The notes under the pieces were generated by a model. That model had not been told where the DNA came from. It searched no databases and was given only the letters and a program-made list of their open reading frames with translations. DNA of 14,745 nt from Pseudomonadota bacterium (GTDB lineage Bacteria > Pseudomonadota > Gammaproteobacteria > Burkholderiales > Burkholderiaceae): assembly GCA_963205525.1 (NCBI GenBank), contig CAUJJP010000182.1, positions 1-14,745 of the forward strand, read 5' to 3'. The position numbers were made by a program, and so were the translations under genes. Below, piece by piece: positions 1 to 6,818 of the stretch (position 1 is its first letter; each line of letters starts with the position of its first letter).

Positions 1-74
1 TGGCTCTGGGCCGCCTTGAGTCGCTCGGCCAACCGTCGCACGGTCGGCTTGTCGCCCACGATCAATGCCTTCAT
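1..74 (-). CDS. 5' end of an unidentified leftward gene (partial)
   Basis: An ATG on the minus strand at 74-72 opens a frame that stays open to the window edge, giving 24 complete codons: MKALIVGDKPTVRRLAERLK then AAQS. An AAGGAG ribosome binding site (complement of 81-86) sits 6 bases upstream, which supports a real start. The pattern is a hydrophobic beta strand (KALIV), a short acidic/KP turn and an amphipathic helix. TOPRIM proteins such as topoisomerase III begin this way, and so do some receiver domains and other Rossmann-like folds. Too little is visible to choose between them, so no function is assigned. Confidence 0.6.
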   Translation of the reverse strand, partial: MKALIVGDKPTVRRLAERLKAAQS

Positions 75-94
75 CCGCGGCTCCTTGAAGTCCG

Positions 95-140
95 TGGATC
101 TGCATGATATCTAAGTTATTGAAAGCGACTTGGTATCAGG
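95..140 (-). promoter_or_regulatory. AT-rich intergenic patch, possible promoter of the leftward gene
   Basis: Between the LuxR-type gene and the leftward gene, bases 102-124 are strikingly AT-rich for this window (ATGATATCTAAGTTATTGAA at 104-123). The minus strand carries loose -10-like hexamers (TATCAT, TAGATA), but I found no well-spaced -35 partner. The position, 20-60 bases ahead of a well-supported start codon, is what suggests a promoter. Confidence 0.3.
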
Positions 141-161
141 CTGCGCCCCGGATCGGCTCAT

Positions 162-839
162 CTAGTGGCGCAGGGCGCTGACGATGGGCGGCAGGGCGGC
201 CACCAGGTGCAGCAGGCTGCGCAGGCTGTGGGTGCCGGTCTTGTCCCGGATCGCGGCCAGCTGGCTGCGCACGGTGGAGACGGCGACCCCATGTTCGCGC
301 GCGATCTGGGTCGGCGGCTTGCCCTGGCCGAGCGCGCCCAGGACCCTGACCTCGGCGCCGGAAAGCGCGTGGGCGCGTCCGAAGGACTGCAGCGACAAGT
401 CCTCGCACAGCTGCGGGCGCGCGAGCAGCAGGGCGGCGACGCCGGTGTGCACCGGAACGACCGCGGCGTGGCAACGCGACGCGCCGCATCCGAAGCCGAC
501 CATGCGGCGCAGGCCGCGACTGGCCGCATCGTCCACCGCACGCAGCAGCTGGGCGAGTTCGTCCACGGCTTGGGCCTGTGCTGCGGCGAGCCGGCCCTCT
601 CGAACCTGCACCCCCGCGCCCCCGTCGAACCAGCAGGCGGCGCGGTGGTTCATGTGCAGGACGGCGGCGCGCTCGTCGACGATGGCGACGCCATAGTCGA
701 GTTCATCCAGGGCCGCGGCGAGCAGGGCGCCGCTGGCAGCATGGCGTGCGCCATGGTGGGTGTCATGGGGGGCCTCATGTCGGCCTGTGGTGGTGGGGCC
801 GGCAACGATGGCGGGCTGGGCGAGGCTGGCGATGTCCAT
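162..839 (-). CDS. LuxR-type HTH transcriptional regulator with PAS-like N-terminus
   Basis: A 225-residue protein. The C-terminal part (about residues 159-215) reads as a LuxR/FixJ-type helix-turn-helix: the LSGAEVRVLGALGQG helix, then PPTQIAREHGVAVSTVRSQL with the recognition helix, then IRDKTGTHSLRSLL. The middle (about 42-75, LDELDYGVAIVDERAAVLHM) resembles the first strands of a PAS fold, so it may sense a ligand, but no cofactor residue is evident. Residues 1-35 are low-complexity and His-rich. The start at 839 is preferred over the longer frame because CAGGAGT precedes it at 5-6 bases and the upstream extension is Arg/Ala junk. It is divergent from the histidine phosphatase across 205 bp, so it could regulate that gene or itself (inference). 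The target is unknown. Confidence 0.8.
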   Translation of the reverse strand: MDIASLAQPAIVAGPTTTGRHEAPHDTHHGARHAASGALLAAALDELDYGVAIVDERAAVLHMNHRAACWFDGGAGVQVREGRLAAAQAQAVDELAQLLRAVDDAASRGLRRMVGFGCGASRCHAAVVPVHTGVAALLLARPQLCEDLSLQSFGRAHALSGAEVRVLGALGQGKPPTQIAREHGVAVSTVRSQLAAIRDKTGTHSLRSLLHLVAALPPIVSALRH

Positions 840-1044
840 GTCGACTCCTGGCTTGGGCTGCCGCGCCGGTGCAGGTCCGTGCGTGGCGGCGCCAGCGTAG
901 GCCGCATGCCAGCGCCTGCGGCGTGCCGGATTGGCCGCCGAAGCGGTGCACGATTTACTTCCACCGGAGATCCGGCCAGCGAACGTCGGCGGCCAACAGC
1001 CGATACTCGGCGCTTCACGGCCGCGCGCCGAGTTCCTGCGCAAG

Positions 1045-1659
1045 ATGACCGAACTGCTGCTGATACGCCACGGCGAGACCGACTACAACCGCGAGCTTCG
1101 CTTCCAGGGCCAGGTGGACGTGCCGCTGAACGCCACCGGGCAGGCCCAGGCCCGGCGCCTGGCGCAGCGCCTGGCCGACGAGCCGCTGGACCTGCTGGTG
1201 AGCAGCGACCTGCGGCGCGCACAGGCCACCGCCGAGCCGCTGCTGGCGCTGCGCCCGGGCGGCACGCTGCACACCGACCGCGGCTGGCGCGAGCAGGGCT
1301 TCGGTGTGCTCGACGGCATGGTGCTGGCCGAGGCGCGCCGCAGCCTCCCGCAGGCCTTTGAGCTGTGGGCGCAACACGAGCCCGATCTGGCGCCGCCCGG
1401 CGGCGAGTCGCCGCAGCACTTCAACGCGCGCGTGATGGCCACCCTGCAGGCCCTGCTGCAGGCGCACGCCGGCGCGCGCATCGCCGTCTTCACCCACGGC
1501 GGCGTGCTCGACATGGTCTGGCGCCGGGTGCACGAGCTGCCACTCACCGGTCCGCGCGCGTGCGCCATCCCCAACACCGGCATCAACCGGTTGCGCTGGA
1601 CCGGCGCGCGGCTCGAGCTGCTGCAGTGGGGCGACGCCGCGCACCTGGACCAGGGCTGA
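1045..1659 (+). CDS. Histidine phosphatase family protein (phosphoglycerate mutase-like)
   Basis: A 204-residue cytosolic enzyme of the histidine phosphatase superfamily. The phosphate pocket is complete: LLLIRHGETDYN at 4-15 with the RHG motif (R8, phospho-acceptor H9), the SSDLRRAQATAE arginine block near 53-64, acid residue E83 in WREQGFG, and the second histidine H151 in FTHGG. The family includes cofactor-dependent mutases, alpha-ribazole phosphatase (CobC) and broad phosphatases. No cobalamin genes are nearby, so the substrate stays open. The start at 1045 places the RHG strand at the usual distance from the N-terminus; a longer in-frame TTG start at 931 would add 38 residues unlike the family. 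No strong ribosome binding site precedes 1045. Paired hairpins follow about 85 bases after the stop. Confidence 0.88.
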   Translation: MTELLLIRHGETDYNRELRFQGQVDVPLNATGQAQARRLAQRLADEPLDLLVSSDLRRAQATAEPLLALRPGGTLHTDRGWREQGFGVLDGMVLAEARRSLPQAFELWAQHEPDLAPPGGESPQHFNARVMATLQALLQAHAGARIAVFTHGGVLDMVWRRVHELPLTGPRACAIPNTGINRLRWTGARLELLQWGDAAHLDQG

Positions 1660-1663
1660 GGCC

Positions 1664-1751
1664 CTGATCTCGCCCCGATCTCGCGCTGGTCTGGCACTGG
1701 TCTGGCACTGGTCTGGCGCCGGTCTGGCGCTGGTCTGGCGCAGTCAGGCGC
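1664..1751. repeat. 11-bp tandem repeat (about 8 units, 5 near-identical)
   Basis: Starting 4 bases after the phosphatase stop codon, the sequence repeats with an 11-base period. The units begin at 1664, 1675, 1686, 1697, 1708, 1719, 1730 and 1741. The central five are CTGGTCTGGCA, CTGGTCTGGCA, CTGGTCTGGCG, CCGGTCTGGCG and CTGGTCTGGCG. The first two (CTGATCTCGCC, CCGATCTCGCG) and the last (CAGTCAGGCGC) are diverged. The array is intergenic, and its last unit runs into the hairpin at 1744-1766. Confidence 0.85.
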
Positions 1752-1786
1752 CTGAGTGGCGCCTGAACAGCGCCGATGGTGCGCTG
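1744..1786 (+). terminator. Two adjacent GC-rich hairpins, possible terminator of the phosphatase gene
   Basis: The first hairpin has a perfect 9-bp stem, TCAGGCGCC (1744-1752) and GGCGCCTGA (1758-1766), with a 5-base loop. One base later a second has a 6-bp stem, CAGCGC (1768-1773) and GCGCTG (1781-1786), with a 7-base loop. No T tract follows either, so this is not a canonical intrinsic terminator. A transcript-end or processing structure downstream of the phosphatase gene is the likeliest role. Confidence 0.45.
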
Positions 1787-1887
1787 ACGCAGGAGGCGTT
1801 CGGCCGCCCTGCGCCTTGGCCGCTTGTCAGCGCGTTTCCGACCTGCGCCGCAGTTCACGGCGGACGCGAGGGATGGAACGCGGCCGC

Positions 1888-1900
1888 TGTAAATCGCGGG
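1888..1900 (+). promoter_or_regulatory. Possible -10/start region for the 70-residue gene
   Basis: TGTAAATCGCGGG gives a -10-like TGTAAA/GTAAAT about 85 bases ahead of the 70-codon gene. It closely matches the TAAAATCGCGGG found just before mnmG at 2730-2741. No -35 element is apparent. The rest of 1787-1976 shows only G/C-rich sequence with short inverted repeats and no convincing coding frame. Confidence 0.25.
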
Positions 1901-1976
1901 CGACGCTGCCGATGATTCCGGCATCGGGAGCGGTCGGCCCGCCGGGCTCGGCCACTCCGGTGTCAAGGAGTCCGCC

Positions 1977-2189
1977 ATGTCCGCCATCGCCGCCTTGCAT
2001 CACGCCGCCTACCAGCTGCGCTTCCAGTCGCTGTTCCACCCCGGCCGCGCGCTGACCTTTCCCTGCGACGAACGCGGCGCGGTGGAGCTGGACACGCTGT
2101 CCGAGCGCGCACGCCAGAACTACTTCTTCGCCCGCACCGTGATCGGACGCGAGTTCGCCACCCCGGCGGTGGAGCTGGCGGAGGCCTGA
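1977..2189 (+). CDS. Small conserved-looking hypothetical protein (70 residues)
   Basis: An ATG at 1977 follows an AAGGAG ribosome binding site at 6 bases, the best such site in this part of the window. The 70-residue product begins [20 protein letters not shown], contains a [11 protein letters not shown] segment and [19 protein letters not shown], and ends in an Ala/Glu tail. It has no signal peptide, no membrane segment and no metal motif. The aromatic and charged composition looks like a folded helical protein, unlike the Ala/Arg/Pro shadow frames around it. I have an impression of similar short proteins in Burkholderiales but cannot name a family, so no function is given. It stands alone, flanked by two tandem-repeat tracts. 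Confidence 0.7.
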   Translation: MSAIAALHHAAYQLRFQSLFHPGRALTFPCDERGAVELDTLSERARQNYFFARTVIGREFATPAVELAEA

Positions 2190-2224
2190 GCGGCAGGCCG
2201 GGGCGGCGTGGCGTCGGCGCCGCG

Positions 2225-2273
2225 CCGCTGCCCGCCGGCCGCTGCCCGCCGGCCGCTGGCCGCTGGCCGCTGG
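2225..2273. repeat. 7-bp tandem repeat (7 units)
   Basis: Seven consecutive heptamers: CCGCTGC, CCGCCGG, CCGCTGC, CCGCCGG, CCGCTGG, CCGCTGG, CCGCTGG. The first four form two copies of a 14-mer; the last three are identical. The tract lies 36 bases after the stop of the 70-residue gene and about 100 bases before the Fur-like promoter, in non-coding sequence. Confidence 0.85.
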
Positions 2274-2373
2274 CTCGACCATCAGACATCCCCGGCCGCC
2301 ACGCCGGGCCGTCGACGATGTCGGCCACGCACCCCGGTCCGAGCATTCCGTCACCCATTCCGGTCGACCATTA

Positions 2374-2402
2374 TTGCGAATGGTTCGCATTAGCGATACT
2401 AT
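2374..2402 (+). promoter_or_regulatory. Promoter with overlapping Fur-box-like operator
   Basis: A perfect inverted repeat TGCGAATGGTTCGCA (2375-2389; 6-bp arms, 3-base centre) sits in an AT-richer patch. It resembles betaproteobacterial Fur boxes of the AATGCGAATNNTTCGCATT kind. A candidate promoter overlaps it: -35 TTGCGA (2374-2379), 17-base spacer, -10 TACTAT (2397-2402); GATACT (2395-2400) is an alternative -10. Bound Fur would cover the -35 and spacer, the classic geometry for iron-dependent repression of the DUF2061-like gene starting at 2445. That it is Fur, and not another repressor, is inference from the motif. Confidence 0.6.
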
Positions 2403-2444
2403 GCGGCATCGACGCCGGCGATCCGGCGAGCAAAGGATGTCAGC

Positions 2445-2732
2445 ATGGGCAAGTCGGCCGCGTTCGGACTCATCCACCTGGTGATCGCGTTCAGCCTGAG
2501 CTATGCCCTGACCGGCAGCGTCGCGATCGCCGGCACCATCACCCTGGTCGAGCCGCTGGTGAACACGGTGGCGCACTACTTCTTCGACCGCTGGTGGGGC
2601 CACCCGGCGCTGCTTCGTCTGGGCGCACGCCTGAAGGTGCGGACGCAGCGCTGCACGCGCGCGGGGGTTCACAGCTGGGCCTTCGCATGGGCACACCGGC
2701 AGCGCCGCACGCCGGGACACGCGGCCACCTAA
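2445..2732 (+). CDS. DUF2061-like small inner-membrane protein
   Basis: A 95-residue protein with two predicted membrane helices, about residues 6-22 ([17 protein letters not shown]) and 25-45 ([21 protein letters not shown]). These are followed by the [13 protein letters not shown] segment that I associate with DUF2061-type proteins. The Arg/His-rich tail (about 60-95) is probably cytoplasmic and is unlike the core; it may be poorly conserved. An AAAGGA ribosome binding site lies 7 bases before the ATG. The biochemical role of the family is unknown to me. The Fur-box-like operator at its promoter suggests induction under iron limitation. The stop codon overlaps the putative -10 of mnmG, so the two genes are probably transcribed separately or with read-through. 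Confidence 0.8.
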   Translation: MGKSAAFGLIHLVIAFSLSYALTGSVAIAGTITLVEPLVNTVAHYFFDRWWGHPALLRLGARLKVRTQRCTRAGVHSWAFAWAHRQRRTPGHAAT

Positions 2733-2735
2733 AAT
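2730..2735 (+). promoter_or_regulatory. Possible -10 element of mnmG
   Basis: TAAAAT matches TATAAT at 5 of 6 bases and is followed by CGCGGG, a common context for start sites in GC-rich betaproteobacteria. It overlaps the stop codon of the upstream gene and lies about 40 bases before the mnmG ATG. No good -35 is visible at 16-18 bases. A short inverted repeat (CCTGC at 2745, GCAGG at 2762) lies in the leader. Confidence 0.35.
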
Positions 2736-2776
2736 CGCGGGTTTGCCTGCACCCTGCAGGCGCAGGTGAATCCGCG

Positions 2777-4726
2777 ATGCTGCACCCGAAGGAGTTCGAC
2801 GTCATCGTGGTCGGCGGCGGCCACGCCGGCACCGAGGCGGCACTGGCCGCGGCGCGCATGGGCTGCGCCACGCTGCTGCTGACGCACAACATCGAGACCC
2901 TGGGGCAGATGAGCTGCAACCCCAGCATAGGCGGCATCGGCAAGGGCCACCTGGTGAAGGAGGTCGACGCCCTGGGCGGCGCCATGGCCGAGGCCACCGA
3001 CGAGGCCGGCATCCAGTTCCGCATCCTCAACGGCAGCAAGGGGCCCGCCGTGCGCGCCACCCGCGCCCAGGCCGACCGCATCCTCTACAAGGCCGCCATC
3101 CGGCGCCGGCTGGAGAACCAGCCCGGGCTGTGGCTGTTCCAGCAATCGGTCGAGGACTTGATGCTCGAGGCCGACGGCAGCCGGGTCTGCGGCGCCGTCA
3201 CCCAGACCGGGATCCGGTTCCGCGGCCGCAGCGTGGTGCTGACCGCAGGCACCTTTCTGGACGGGCGCATCCACATCGGGCTGCAGCAGCACGCCGCCGG
3301 CCGGGCCGGCGACCCGCCGGCGCTGGGCCTGTCCGCACGCCTGAAGGAGCTGCAGCTGCCGCAGGGCAGGCTCAAGACGGGCACGCCGCCGCGCATAGAC
3401 GGCCGCACGATCGCCTTCGACCGCTGCACCGAGCAGCCCGGCGACACCGACCCGCTGCCGGTGTTCAGCTTCCTCGGCCGCGCCGAGCAGCACCCGCGCC
3501 AGCTGCCGTGCTGGATCACGCACACCAATGCGCGCACGCACGAGATCATCCGCAGCGGCTTCGACCGCAGCCCCATGTTCACCGGCGTGATCGAGGGCAC
3601 CGGGCCGCGCTACTGCCCGAGCATCGAGGACAAGGTCAACCGCTTCGCCGGCAAGGACAGCCACCAGATCTTCCTGGAGCCCGAGGGGCTGACGACGCAC
3701 GAGTTCTACCCGAACGGGATCTCGACCTCGCTGCCCTTCGACATCCAGCTCGCCGCCCTGCACACCATCCCCGGGCTGGAGCAGGCGCACATCCTGCGTC
3801 CGGGCTACGCCATCGAGTACGACTACTTCGACCCGCGCGCGCTGACGCCCGGCTTCCAGACCCGGCAGATCCAGGGCCTGTTCTTCGCCGGCCAGATCAA
3901 CGGCACCACCGGCTACGAGGAAGCGGCGGCGCAGGGCCTGTTCGCCGGCGCCAATGCCGCGCTGCAGGCGCTCGGGCGCGAGCCCTGGCTGCCTCGGCGC
4001 GACCAGGCCTACCTGGGGGTGCTGGTGGACGACCTCATCACCAAGGGCGTGACCGAGCCCTACCGCATGTTCACCAGCCGCGCCGAGTACCGGCTGCAGC
4101 TGCGCGAGGACAACGCGGATCTGCGCCTGACCGAAGCAGGGCGCCGGCTCGGGCTGGTCGATGAGCGGCGCTGGGCGGCCTTCGACCGCAAGCGCGAGGC
4201 CATCGAGCGCGAGCTGCAGCGCCTGCGCAGCACCTGGGTGCGACCGGCCACCTTGCCGGCGGAGATGGCCGAGCAGGCACTGGGCAAGGCGATCGAGCAC
4301 GAGTACCGGCTGGCCGACCTGCTGCGGCGCCCGGGGGTGAGCTGGGAGACCGCCTGCAGTCTGGCCGGCGGTGTTTCACGTGAAACGCTTGCCAGCGAGC
4401 TGGGCGACATCGCACTGTCCCAGGCCGTGATCGAGCAGGCCGAGATCGCCATCAAGTACGCCGGCTACATAGACCGCCAGAACGAGGAAGTCGAACGCAG
4501 CGCCCACCACGAAGAGCTGGCGCTGCCGCCCGACCTGGACTACGCCCAGGTCCACGCCCTGTCCTTCGAGGTCCGCCAGAAGCTCGCCGCCCAGCGCCCC
4601 GCAACCCTGGGGCAGGCGTCGCGCATCTCCGGCGTCACGCCGGCCGCGATCTCGCTGCTGCTCATCCACCTCAAGAAGCGCCGCAGCCTGCCGCGCAAGG
4701 CTGCCGATGCCACCGATGCCGCCTGA
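2777..4726 (+). CDS. mnmG: tRNA uridine-5-carboxymethylaminomethyl modification enzyme MnmG (GidA)
   Basis: A 649-residue FAD enzyme that, with MnmE, installs the carboxymethylaminomethyl group on U34 of certain tRNAs. Visible hallmarks: FAD-binding [10 protein letters not shown] at 13-22; [20 protein letters not shown] at 45-64 with C47; [16 protein letters not shown] at 86-101; [12 protein letters not shown] at 157-168; GTPPRID at 202-208; [10 protein letters not shown] at 278-287 with the second conserved Cys, C280; [20 protein letters not shown] at 369-388; and the C-terminal [11 protein letters not shown]nmE-interaction region. Length fits the family (about 630). The start at 2777 has AGGTGA 7 bases upstream and puts the FAD motif at the expected place; the longer frame from 2318 runs through the neighbouring gene. 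Its end overlaps rsmG. A parS site is embedded near residues 532-537. Confidence 0.98.
   Translation: MLHPKEFDVIVVGGGHAGTEAALAAARMGCATLLLTHNIETLGQMSCNPSIGGIGKGHLVKEVDALGGAMAEATDEAGIQFRILNGSKGPAVRATRAQADRILYKAAIRRRLENQPGLWLFQQSVEDLMLEADGSRVCGAVTQTGIRFRGRSVVLTAGTFLDGRIHIGLQQHAAGRAGDPPALGLSARLKELQLPQGRLKTGTPPRIDGRTIAFDRCTEQPGDTDPLPVFSFLGRAEQHPRQLPCWITHTNARTHEIIRSGFDRSPMFTGVIEGTGPRYCPSIEDKVNRFAGKDSHQIFLEPEGLTTHEFYPNGISTSLPFDIQLAALHTIPGLEQAHILRPGYAIEYDYFDPRALTPGFQTRQIQGLFFAGQINGTTGYEEAAAQGLFAGANAALQALGREPWLPRRDQAYLGVLVDDLITKGVTEPYRMFTSRAEYRLQLREDNADLRLTEAGRRLGLVDERRWAAFDRKREAIERELQRLRSTWVRPATLPAEMAEQALGKAIEHEYRLADLLRRPGVSWETACSLAGGVSRETLASELGDIALSQAVIEQAEIAIKYAGYIDRQNEEVERSAHHEELALPPDLDYAQVHALSFEVRQKLAAQRPATLGQASRISGVTPAAISLLLIHLKKRRSLPRKAADATDAA
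4372..4387. promoter_or_regulatory. parS: parS site 1 (inside mnmG)
   Basis: TGTTTCACGTGAAACG matches the widely conserved chromosomal parS TGTTTCACGTGAAACA at 15 of 16 positions, with a perfect 14-bp palindrome GTTTCACGTGAAAC. It lies within the mnmG reading frame, encoding Val-Ser-Arg-Glu-Thr. ParB is encoded at 9159, so the cognate protein is present. It is the likely ParB nucleation point. Confidence 0.92.
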
Positions 4727-5354
4727 GCCGCGGCCCACCCCCCCAGAGTCCGCTGCGATCGAGGCCCGCCTCCAGGCCTACCTGGACCTGCTGCTGCGCT
4801 GGAACCGGGTCTACAACCTGACCGCCGTGCGCGATCCCGAGCAGGCCGGCACCCACCACCTGGCCGACAGCGCCTCCATCGTTCCCCTGCTGGAACGCCA
4901 CGCGGCCGGCCGCCCGCTGCGCATTCTGGACGTGGGCAGCGGTGGCGGGCTGCCGGGCGTGGTGCTGGCCATCCACCACCCGGACTGGGACGTGACCTGC
5001 GTGGACACCGTGGCCAAGAAGGCCGGCTTCATCCGCCAGGTGGCGCTCGAACTTGGGCTCGCCAATCTGCATGCGGTGCACGCACGGGTGGAAAAGATGC
5101 CCGGCGCGAACGCGGATGTCGTCACCTCGCGCGCCTTCGCCAGCCTGCCGGACTTCTGCGACTGGACCCGCCACCACCTGGCGCCCGACGGCGTCTGGCT
5201 CGCGATGAAGGGCAGGGTGCCTACCGACGAGATCGCCGCCCTCGACGCCAGAACGGCGGTGTTTCACGTGGAACCCCTGCACATCCCTGGCCTGGACGCC
5301 GACCGCTGCGCCATCTGGCTGCGGCCCACGGCACAATCACCCGTCCAGGGCTGA
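4707..5354 (+). CDS. rsmG: 16S rRNA (guanine(527)-N7)-methyltransferase RsmG (GidB)
   Basis: A 215-residue SAM-dependent methyltransferase that makes m7G527 in 16S rRNA; its loss gives low-level streptomycin resistance in several bacteria. Hallmarks: [20 protein letters not shown] at 22-41; HHLADSASI at 50-58; motif [12 protein letters not shown] at 74-84; [20 protein letters not shown] at 98-117; and VTSRAFASL at 138-146. Length is near the usual 205-215. The first ATG (4707) overlaps the mnmG stop by 20 bases; a second ATG at 4716 would overlap by 11 and cannot be excluded. The overlap implies translational coupling. The second parS site lies in codons for VFHVEP, residues 185-190. Confidence 0.97.
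   Translation: MPPMPPEPRPTPPESAAIEARLQAYLDLLLRWNRVYNLTAVRDPEQAGTHHLADSASIVPLLERHAAGRPLRILDVGSGGGLPGVVLAIHHPDWDVTCVDTVAKKAGFIRQVALELGLANLHAVHARVEKMPGANADVVTSRAFASLPDFCDWTRHHLAPDGVWLAMKGRVPTDEIAALDARTAVFHVEPLHIPGLDADRCAIWLRPTAQSPVQG
5260..5275. promoter_or_regulatory. parS: parS site 2 (inside rsmG)
   Basis: TGTTTCACGTGGAACC matches the parS consensus at 14 of 16 positions, with a G for A in one arm as in known degenerate sites, and retains the CACGTG core. It lies 888 bp from site 1 and in the same orientation, inside rsmG, about 3.9 kb before parB. It is probably a weaker ParB site. Confidence 0.8.
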
Positions 5355-5418
5355 ATCGGGCCAAACCGGCATACGCCGGCGCCCGCCAGCACACTGCCCC
5401 CGCCACTGGAGCCCGCAC

Positions 5419-6030
5419 ATGCTCGGCATCGCCGACTACGGCGCCTTCTGCGCCGCCGTCCTTGTCTTCCTCGCCCTCCCGGGTCCGGGCACCTTTGCCC
5501 TCCTGACCTCCACCGCCAAGGGCGGCTTCCGCGCCGGTGCCGCCGCCACCCTGGGCGTGATGCTGGGCGACCAGATCCTGCTGTGGCTGGCGGTGGCCGG
5601 GGTGGCGGCGCTGCTGGCGGCCAACCCGGCGCTCTTTCACGCCGTGCAGTACGCGGGCGCGGCCTACCTGGCCTGGATAGGGCTGCGACTCGTGTTCGCC
5701 AAACCGGGCGACCGGCCGGCGGTGCGCATCGAGCCGCGCCACTATCTGCGCCAGGCCATGCTCATCACCTTGCTCAACCCCAAGGCCATCGTCTTCTACA
5801 TGGCCTTCTTCCCGCTCTTCATCGACCCGGCACGCCACCAGGGCCTGATCACCTTCGGCGCCATGGCGCTCACCATCGCCGCCATCACCGCCGTCTACTG
5901 CCTGAGCCTGTGCGCCTGCGCGCACGCGGTCAGCGCCCAGGTGAGGGCGCACCAGCGCCTGGCCGCCGGCCTGCAGAAGCTGGCGGGCGTCTTCCTGATC
6001 GGCTTCGGGATCCGGCTCGGGACCAGCTGA
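5419..6030 (+). CDS. LysE/RhtB family amino-acid exporter
   Basis: A 203-residue integral membrane protein of the LysE superfamily. Family marks: the LALPGPGTFALLTSTAKGG loop after the first helix (about 18-36), the GDQILLWLAVAGVAALL helix, AYLAWIGLRL, and LLNPKAIVFYMAFFPLFID at about 117-135. Five to six hydrophobic helices are visible, matching the family. Members export amino acids or related small molecules; the substrate cannot be told from sequence. CTGGAG upstream is a weak ribosome binding site. The stop codon overlaps the parA start by one base (TGATG), so parA translation is probably coupled to this gene. The 64 bp before it contain a small CCGGC-ATAC-GCCGG hairpin at 5366-5379. Confidence 0.92.
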   Translation: MLGIADYGAFCAAVLVFLALPGPGTFALLTSTAKGGFRAGAAATLGVMLGDQILLWLAVAGVAALLAANPALFHAVQYAGAAYLAWIGLRLVFAKPGDRPAVRIEPRHYLRQAMLITLLNPKAIVFYMAFFPLFIDPARHQGLITFGAMALTIAAITAVYCLSLCACAHAVSAQVRAHQRLAAGLQKLAGVFLIGFGIRLGTS

Positions 6031-6818
6031 TGCGCGCACGCGTCTTCTGCATCGCCAACCAGAAGGGCGGGGTCGGCAAGACCACCACCACCGTCAACCT
6101 GGCCGCCGGCCTGGCCGCCATCGGCCAGCGCGTGCTGGTGGTGGACCTGGACCCGCAGGGCAACGCCACCATGGGCTCCGGGGTCGACAAGCGCGCCCTG
6201 GGCACCACCGTCTACGACGTGCTGATCGAGGCCGCCAGCCTGGCCGACGCGGTGCGCCCGAGCGAGAAGGGGCGCTACGACGTGCTGGGCGCGAACCGCG
6301 AACTGGCCGGCGCCGAGGTCGAGCTGGTCGACCTGGAGCGACGCGAACGCCGCCTGCGCCAGGCGCTGGCCGACGCCAGCTACGACTTCGTGCTCGTCGA
6401 CTGCCCGCCCTCGCTGAGCCTGCTCACCCTCAACGGCCTGTGCGCCGCGCACGGCGTCATCGTGCCCATGCAGTGCGAGTACTTCGCGCTCGAGGGCCTG
6501 TCGGACCTGGTGAACACCATCCGCCAGGTGCACGCCAACCTCAACCGCGAACTGCAGATCATCGGCCTGCTGCGCGTCATGTACGACCCGCGCATCACCT
6601 TGCAGCAGCAGGTGAGCGAGCAGCTGCGGGCGCACTTTGGCGACAAGGTCTTCGACACCGTGATCCCGCGCAACGTGCGCCTGGCCGAGGCACCGAGCTA
6701 CGGCCTGCCCGGGGTCGTCTTCGACCCGACGTCCAAGGGCGCCCAGGCCTACCTGGACTTCGCACGCGAGATGGTCGCCCGCCTCGGTCAGCCGGTGGCC
6801 GCAGGAGTCACGCCATGA
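6030..6818 (+). CDS. parA: Chromosome-partitioning ATPase ParA (Soj)
   Basis: A 262-residue deviant-Walker ATPase that forms a DNA-bound gradient and moves ParB-parS complexes. Visible: Walker A with signature lysine, KGGVGKTT at 12-19; A' motif VVDLDPQGNATMG at 37-49; Walker B FVLVDCPPSLSLLTLN at 120-135; and the VIPRNVRLAEAPSYGLP segment typical of chromosomal Soj proteins. There is no N-terminal HTH, so it is the short chromosomal type and unlikely to be an autorepressor. The start overlaps the exporter stop (TGATG) and the stop overlaps the GNAT gene (ATGA), so it sits inside an operon. The expected partner parB is not adjacent but 2.3 kb downstream. Confidence 0.97.
   Translation: MRARVFCIANQKGGVGKTTTTVNLAAGLAAIGQRVLVVDLDPQGNATMGSGVDKRALGTTVYDVLIEAASLADAVRPSEKGRYDVLGANRELAGAEVELVDLERRERRLRQALADASYDFVLVDCPPSLSLLTLNGLCAAHGVIVPMQCEYFALEGLSDLVNTIRQVHANLNRELQIIGLLRVMYDPRITLQQQVSEQLRAHFGDKVFDTVIPRNVRLAEAPSYGLPGVVFDPTSKGAQAYLDFAREMVARLGQPVAAGVTP

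Noticed and set aside
931..1044. N-terminal extension of the histidine phosphatase from a TTG at 931
   Set aside because: The 38 added residues do not resemble the family, and the ATG at 1045 gives the standard distance to the RHG motif.
1756..2055. 99-codon plus-strand frame overlapping the 70-residue gene
   Set aside because: Arg/Ser/Pro-rich, out of frame with the well-supported gene at 1977, and covers the second hairpin.
2729..4300. 523-codon minus-strand open frame opposite mnmG
   Set aside because: Same kind of composition shadow; all of mnmG's conserved blocks are on the plus strand.
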